A stretch of DNA of 64,000 bases from Sphingobacterium corticibacterium (lineage in GTDB: Bacteria > Bacteroidota > Bacteroidia > Sphingobacteriales > Sphingobacteriaceae): assembly GCF_004208525.1 (NCBI RefSeq), contig NZ_SGIT01000001.1, positions 372,001-436,000 on the forward strand, given 5' to 3'. Within the stretch, counting starts at the first letter, position 1. Each line of letters begins with the position of its first letter. Below the pieces are notes generated by a model. It saw only the letters and a program-made list of their open reading frames with translations, was not told the DNA's origin and ran no database searches. Positions 62,316-64,000 of this stretch are shown one piece after another. The position numbers and the translations under genes were made by a program.

Positions 62316-62945
62316 ATGAAACAAATTAATATTTTTATTTTAGCCATTAGCATACTTTTCTTTGCACCATCATGCTCCAAGGATGATCCTATACCAGAAG
62401 AAGACCAAGAGGAAGTGGGCACAGCCACACTAACTTTTACAGAAGTAGAACGTGAAGCGCATGGAGATCACTATGATTACAACGATATAACGGATCCTGA
62501 AATAGAAGAAGTTAAGTTTGAAGGCAAGGATATGCTGCCTCCGGTTGATGCGCATTTGCATTTGGAAGTTGGAAAAACCTATCGGCTGGAATTGCTCGCT
62601 ACCGATTTTGCCGGTCGCGAAACGCAACAGACATTCGTCAGTCGTGCCGATATACATCAGGCTTTTATACTCGGCGCGGAGGCGGGGAGTCTGGAATACG
62701 TATACGCAGATAGAAATGCGGATAATCAACGGGTAAACGTAGGTGTTACAGGTTATTTAACGGTTCTAAAAGAAACGAATACCTTTACATTGCGTTATGT
62801 AATGCGCCATTTAAATCCGGGTGTAAAAGATAATATTACTGCTGCCGATTGGAACAATATAAACTTCACCCAATTTACGGGAGCGAACGATTTGGATCTG
62901 AAAGTAGCGGTTCATTTGGTGTCCGAAGATGGCCATCATCATTAA
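62316..62945 (+). CDS. Hypothetical lipoprotein of the metal-uptake locus with His-rich end
   Basis: A 209-residue lipoprotein. Lipobox APSC (Cys about 20) is followed by SKDDPIPEEDQEE, an acidic surface-export signal. The body is beta-rich (EVGTATLTFTEVEREAHGDHYDYND) and it ends DGHHH. The EAHGDHYDYND and VDAHLHLEVG segments could bind metal. No named family is recognised. It starts 13 bases after the TonB receptor gene, so both are surely co-transcribed; capture of metal at the cell surface for the receptor is a reasonable inference. Confidence 0.8.
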   Translation: MKQINIFILAISILFFAPSCSKDDPIPEEDQEEVGTATLTFTEVEREAHGDHYDYNDITDPEIEEVKFEGKDMLPPVDAHLHLEVGKTYRLELLATDFAGRETQQTFVSRADIHQAFILGAEAGSLEYVYADRNADNQRVNVGVTGYLTVLKETNTFTLRYVMRHLNPGVKDNITAADWNNINFTQFTGANDLDLKVAVHLVSEDGHHH

Positions 62946-63003
62946 AAAATATACGTTGGCATTTATATTTTTCATTTCGATTTTAAAGTAAGGTAAAAAA
63001 TAG

Positions 63004-63011
63004 TATTTTTG
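63004..63011 (+). promoter_or_regulatory. -7 promoter box for tRNA-Arg
   Basis: TATTTTTG matches TAnnTTTG and ends 8 bases before the mature tRNA 5' end. The -33 region has only TTTT at 19 bases. Confidence 0.5.
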
Positions 63012-63019
63012 CCAGCGCA

Positions 63020-63094
63020 GTCTCCGTAGTTCAATGGATAGAATTTCAGATTCCGGTTCTGAAGATATGAGTTCGAATCTCGTCGGGGACACCA
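63020..63094 (+). tRNA. tRNA-Arg (anticodon CCG)
   Basis: A complete cloverleaf: acceptor GTCTCCG/CGGGGAC (one G-U), D stem GTTC/GAAT, anticodon stem TCAGA/TCTGA with loop TTCCGGT giving anticodon CCG (reads CGG), T stem ATGAG/CTCGT with loop TTCGAAT, discriminator A and encoded CCA. A -7 box precedes it and a strong terminator follows. Confidence 0.97.
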
Positions 63095-63102
63095 CTTCTT
63101 CC

Positions 63103-63140
63103 AACAGCGTTTTCACAAAAAGAAAACGCTGTTTTCTTTT
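63103..63140 (+). terminator. Intrinsic terminator after tRNA-Arg
   Basis: AACAGCGTTTTC (63103-63114) pairs perfectly with GAAAACGCTGTT (63122-63133), followed by TTCTTTT. It lies 9 bases after the tRNA CCA end. Confidence 0.9.
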
Positions 63141-63245
63141 CAGAAGGATAATATCCCATATATTGTGAATCCTCGTTTAGAAAATCATGGAAATTTTGTA
63201 GGTTTACCATATTCGATTATTTATAAACAACAAATTAAATTGCTA

Positions 63246-64000
63246 ATGAATTTAATAAAGCCTATTGCAATTGCATTTTTATTGCCAGGATTGTTTCCGC
63301 TTAGCCAAGCTTCGCCAACGATTATGTTGGAGGAATCTCGGAATATTCTCGGTCTCGATACGCTTTCTTGGGAGGCACCTTTGCCTTTTGATCAGGAAGT
63401 TAAAACAGGTAAACTGGAAAACGGATTTCAATATTTCATCCGTAAAAATGTAGAACCCAAAGATCGTGTTACGATGTATTTGGCAACCAAAGTCGGTTCT
63501 ATTTTGGAAACAGAAGAAGAATTAGGCTTAGCCCATTTTATGGAACATATGAATTTCAATGGTTTGAAGCATTTTCCAAAAAATGAGCTGGTGGACTACC
63601 TGCAACGTGCGGGCGTACGTTTTGGGAGCGACTTGAATGCGTACACGAGCTTTGATAAAACAGTTTACCAATTGCCTATTCCCTCAGACGATCCCGAACT
63701 GTTGAAAAATGGACTTCAAGTGTTACGGGATTGGGCACAGGATGCTTTGTTGACGGATGAAGAAATTGATAAGGAAAGAGGTGTTGTGCTGGAGGAAATG
63801 CGGGGAGGACGTGGAGCTAGCCAACGTATGCGCGATCAATACCTACCCATCATGTTGAACAATTCGCTATATTCACATCGTTTACCGATCGGTACCGAAG
63901 ATATCATCCGGAATTTTCCATACGAAGTGTTGCGGCGTTTTCATGAAAAATGGTACCGCCCCGACTTACAAGCATTGATTATTGTCGGTGATATTGATGT
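63246..64000 (+). CDS. M16 family zinc metallopeptidase (insulinase/PqqL-like), 3' end cut by window edge
   Basis: The first ~251 codons of a secreted peptidase. Signal peptide: MNLIKPIAIAFLLPGLFPLS, cut near QA. The inverted zinc motif HxxEH is intact as HFMEH (about residues 96-100), with the distal Glu ligand in EEIDKERGVVLEEMRGG. FNGLKHFPKNELVDYLQ and NAYTSFDKTVYQL are typical M16 N-terminal blocks. The frame is open to the last base, so the remaining domains (usually a total of ~900 residues) lie outside. ATG 63246 is the first in-frame start. The usual role is degradation of short peptides in the periplasm. Confidence 0.93.
   Translation, partial: MNLIKPIAIAFLLPGLFPLSQASPTIMLEESRNILGLDTLSWEAPLPFDQEVKTGKLENGFQYFIRKNVEPKDRVTMYLATKVGSILETEEELGLAHFMEHMNFNGLKHFPKNELVDYLQRAGVRFGSDLNAYTSFDKTVYQLPIPSDDPELLKNGLQVLRDWAQDALLTDEEIDKERGVVLEEMRGGRGASQRMRDQYLPIMLNNSLYSHRLPIGTEDIIRNFPYEVLRRFHEKWYRPDLQALIIVGDID

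Overview
The window looks like a chromosome segment from a Bacteroidota bacterium, probably of the Sphingobacteriaceae type (genus not determinable here). Supporting signs are a SusC/SusD polysaccharide utilisation locus with a hybrid two-component regulator, lipoproteins with acidic residues after the lipobox cysteine, the futalosine menaquinone gene mqnC, a fused E1 alpha/beta 2-oxoacid dehydrogenase, a DUF4270 protein, a fused DAHP synthase/chorismate mutase, and the Bacteroidota promoter pattern TTTG-N19/20-TAnnTTTG in front of several genes. No transposase, phage gene or CRISPR array was seen.

Layout. 1-12676: polysaccharide utilisation locus (regulator cut by the left edge, IPT/NHL lipoprotein, GH43, SusC, SusD, a second GH43, and an unassigned secreted enzyme-like protein). 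12789-17741: ribosomal protein L31 type B, a GlmU-like protein, tpiA, prmA, a Mur-ligase (Mpl-like) gene and an XRE regulator. 17821-22462 (mostly minus strand): a 53-residue acidic protein, scpB, mqnC, a TSUP permease, a HAD phosphatase and kdsB, with one small plus-strand acetyltransferase. 22595-32902: ABC exporter, PlsC-type acyltransferase, serine hydrolase, purL and the fused E1 dehydrogenase. 32980-37540 (minus): pheA, DAHP synthase/chorismate mutase, aroA and aroC behind an attenuator. 37777-41205: bioB, then a translationally coupled DMT transporter/YigZ/nucleoside phosphorylase trio. 41215-47716 (minus): an unknown coiled-coil protein and the elongasome operon mreB-mreC-mreD-mrdA-rodA. 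47774-53157 (minus): M1 peptidase, NAD(P)H-hydrate repair enzyme and a two-component system. 53309-58582: DUF4270/kelch/beta-barrel cluster, OmpA lipoprotein and nhaA. 58709-64000: a perfect palindrome, xerD, a likely divalent-metal uptake locus (His-rich protein, TonB receptor, lipoprotein), tRNA-Arg(CCG) and the start of an M16 peptidase cut by the right edge.

The strongest regulatory find is at 37371-37540. A promoter is followed by a 17-codon leader peptide with seven Phe/Tyr codons. Two nucleotides after its stop codon lies an antiterminator strand, then an intrinsic terminator, then pheA. This is a complete classical ribosome-mediated attenuator for the aromatic amino acid operon, and everything needed to predict its logic is visible in the sequence.

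Functionally, most of the window is housekeeping (cell shape, envelope, purine, biotin, menaquinone and aromatic biosynthesis). The accessory content is the polysaccharide utilisation locus at the left and the metal-uptake locus at the right.
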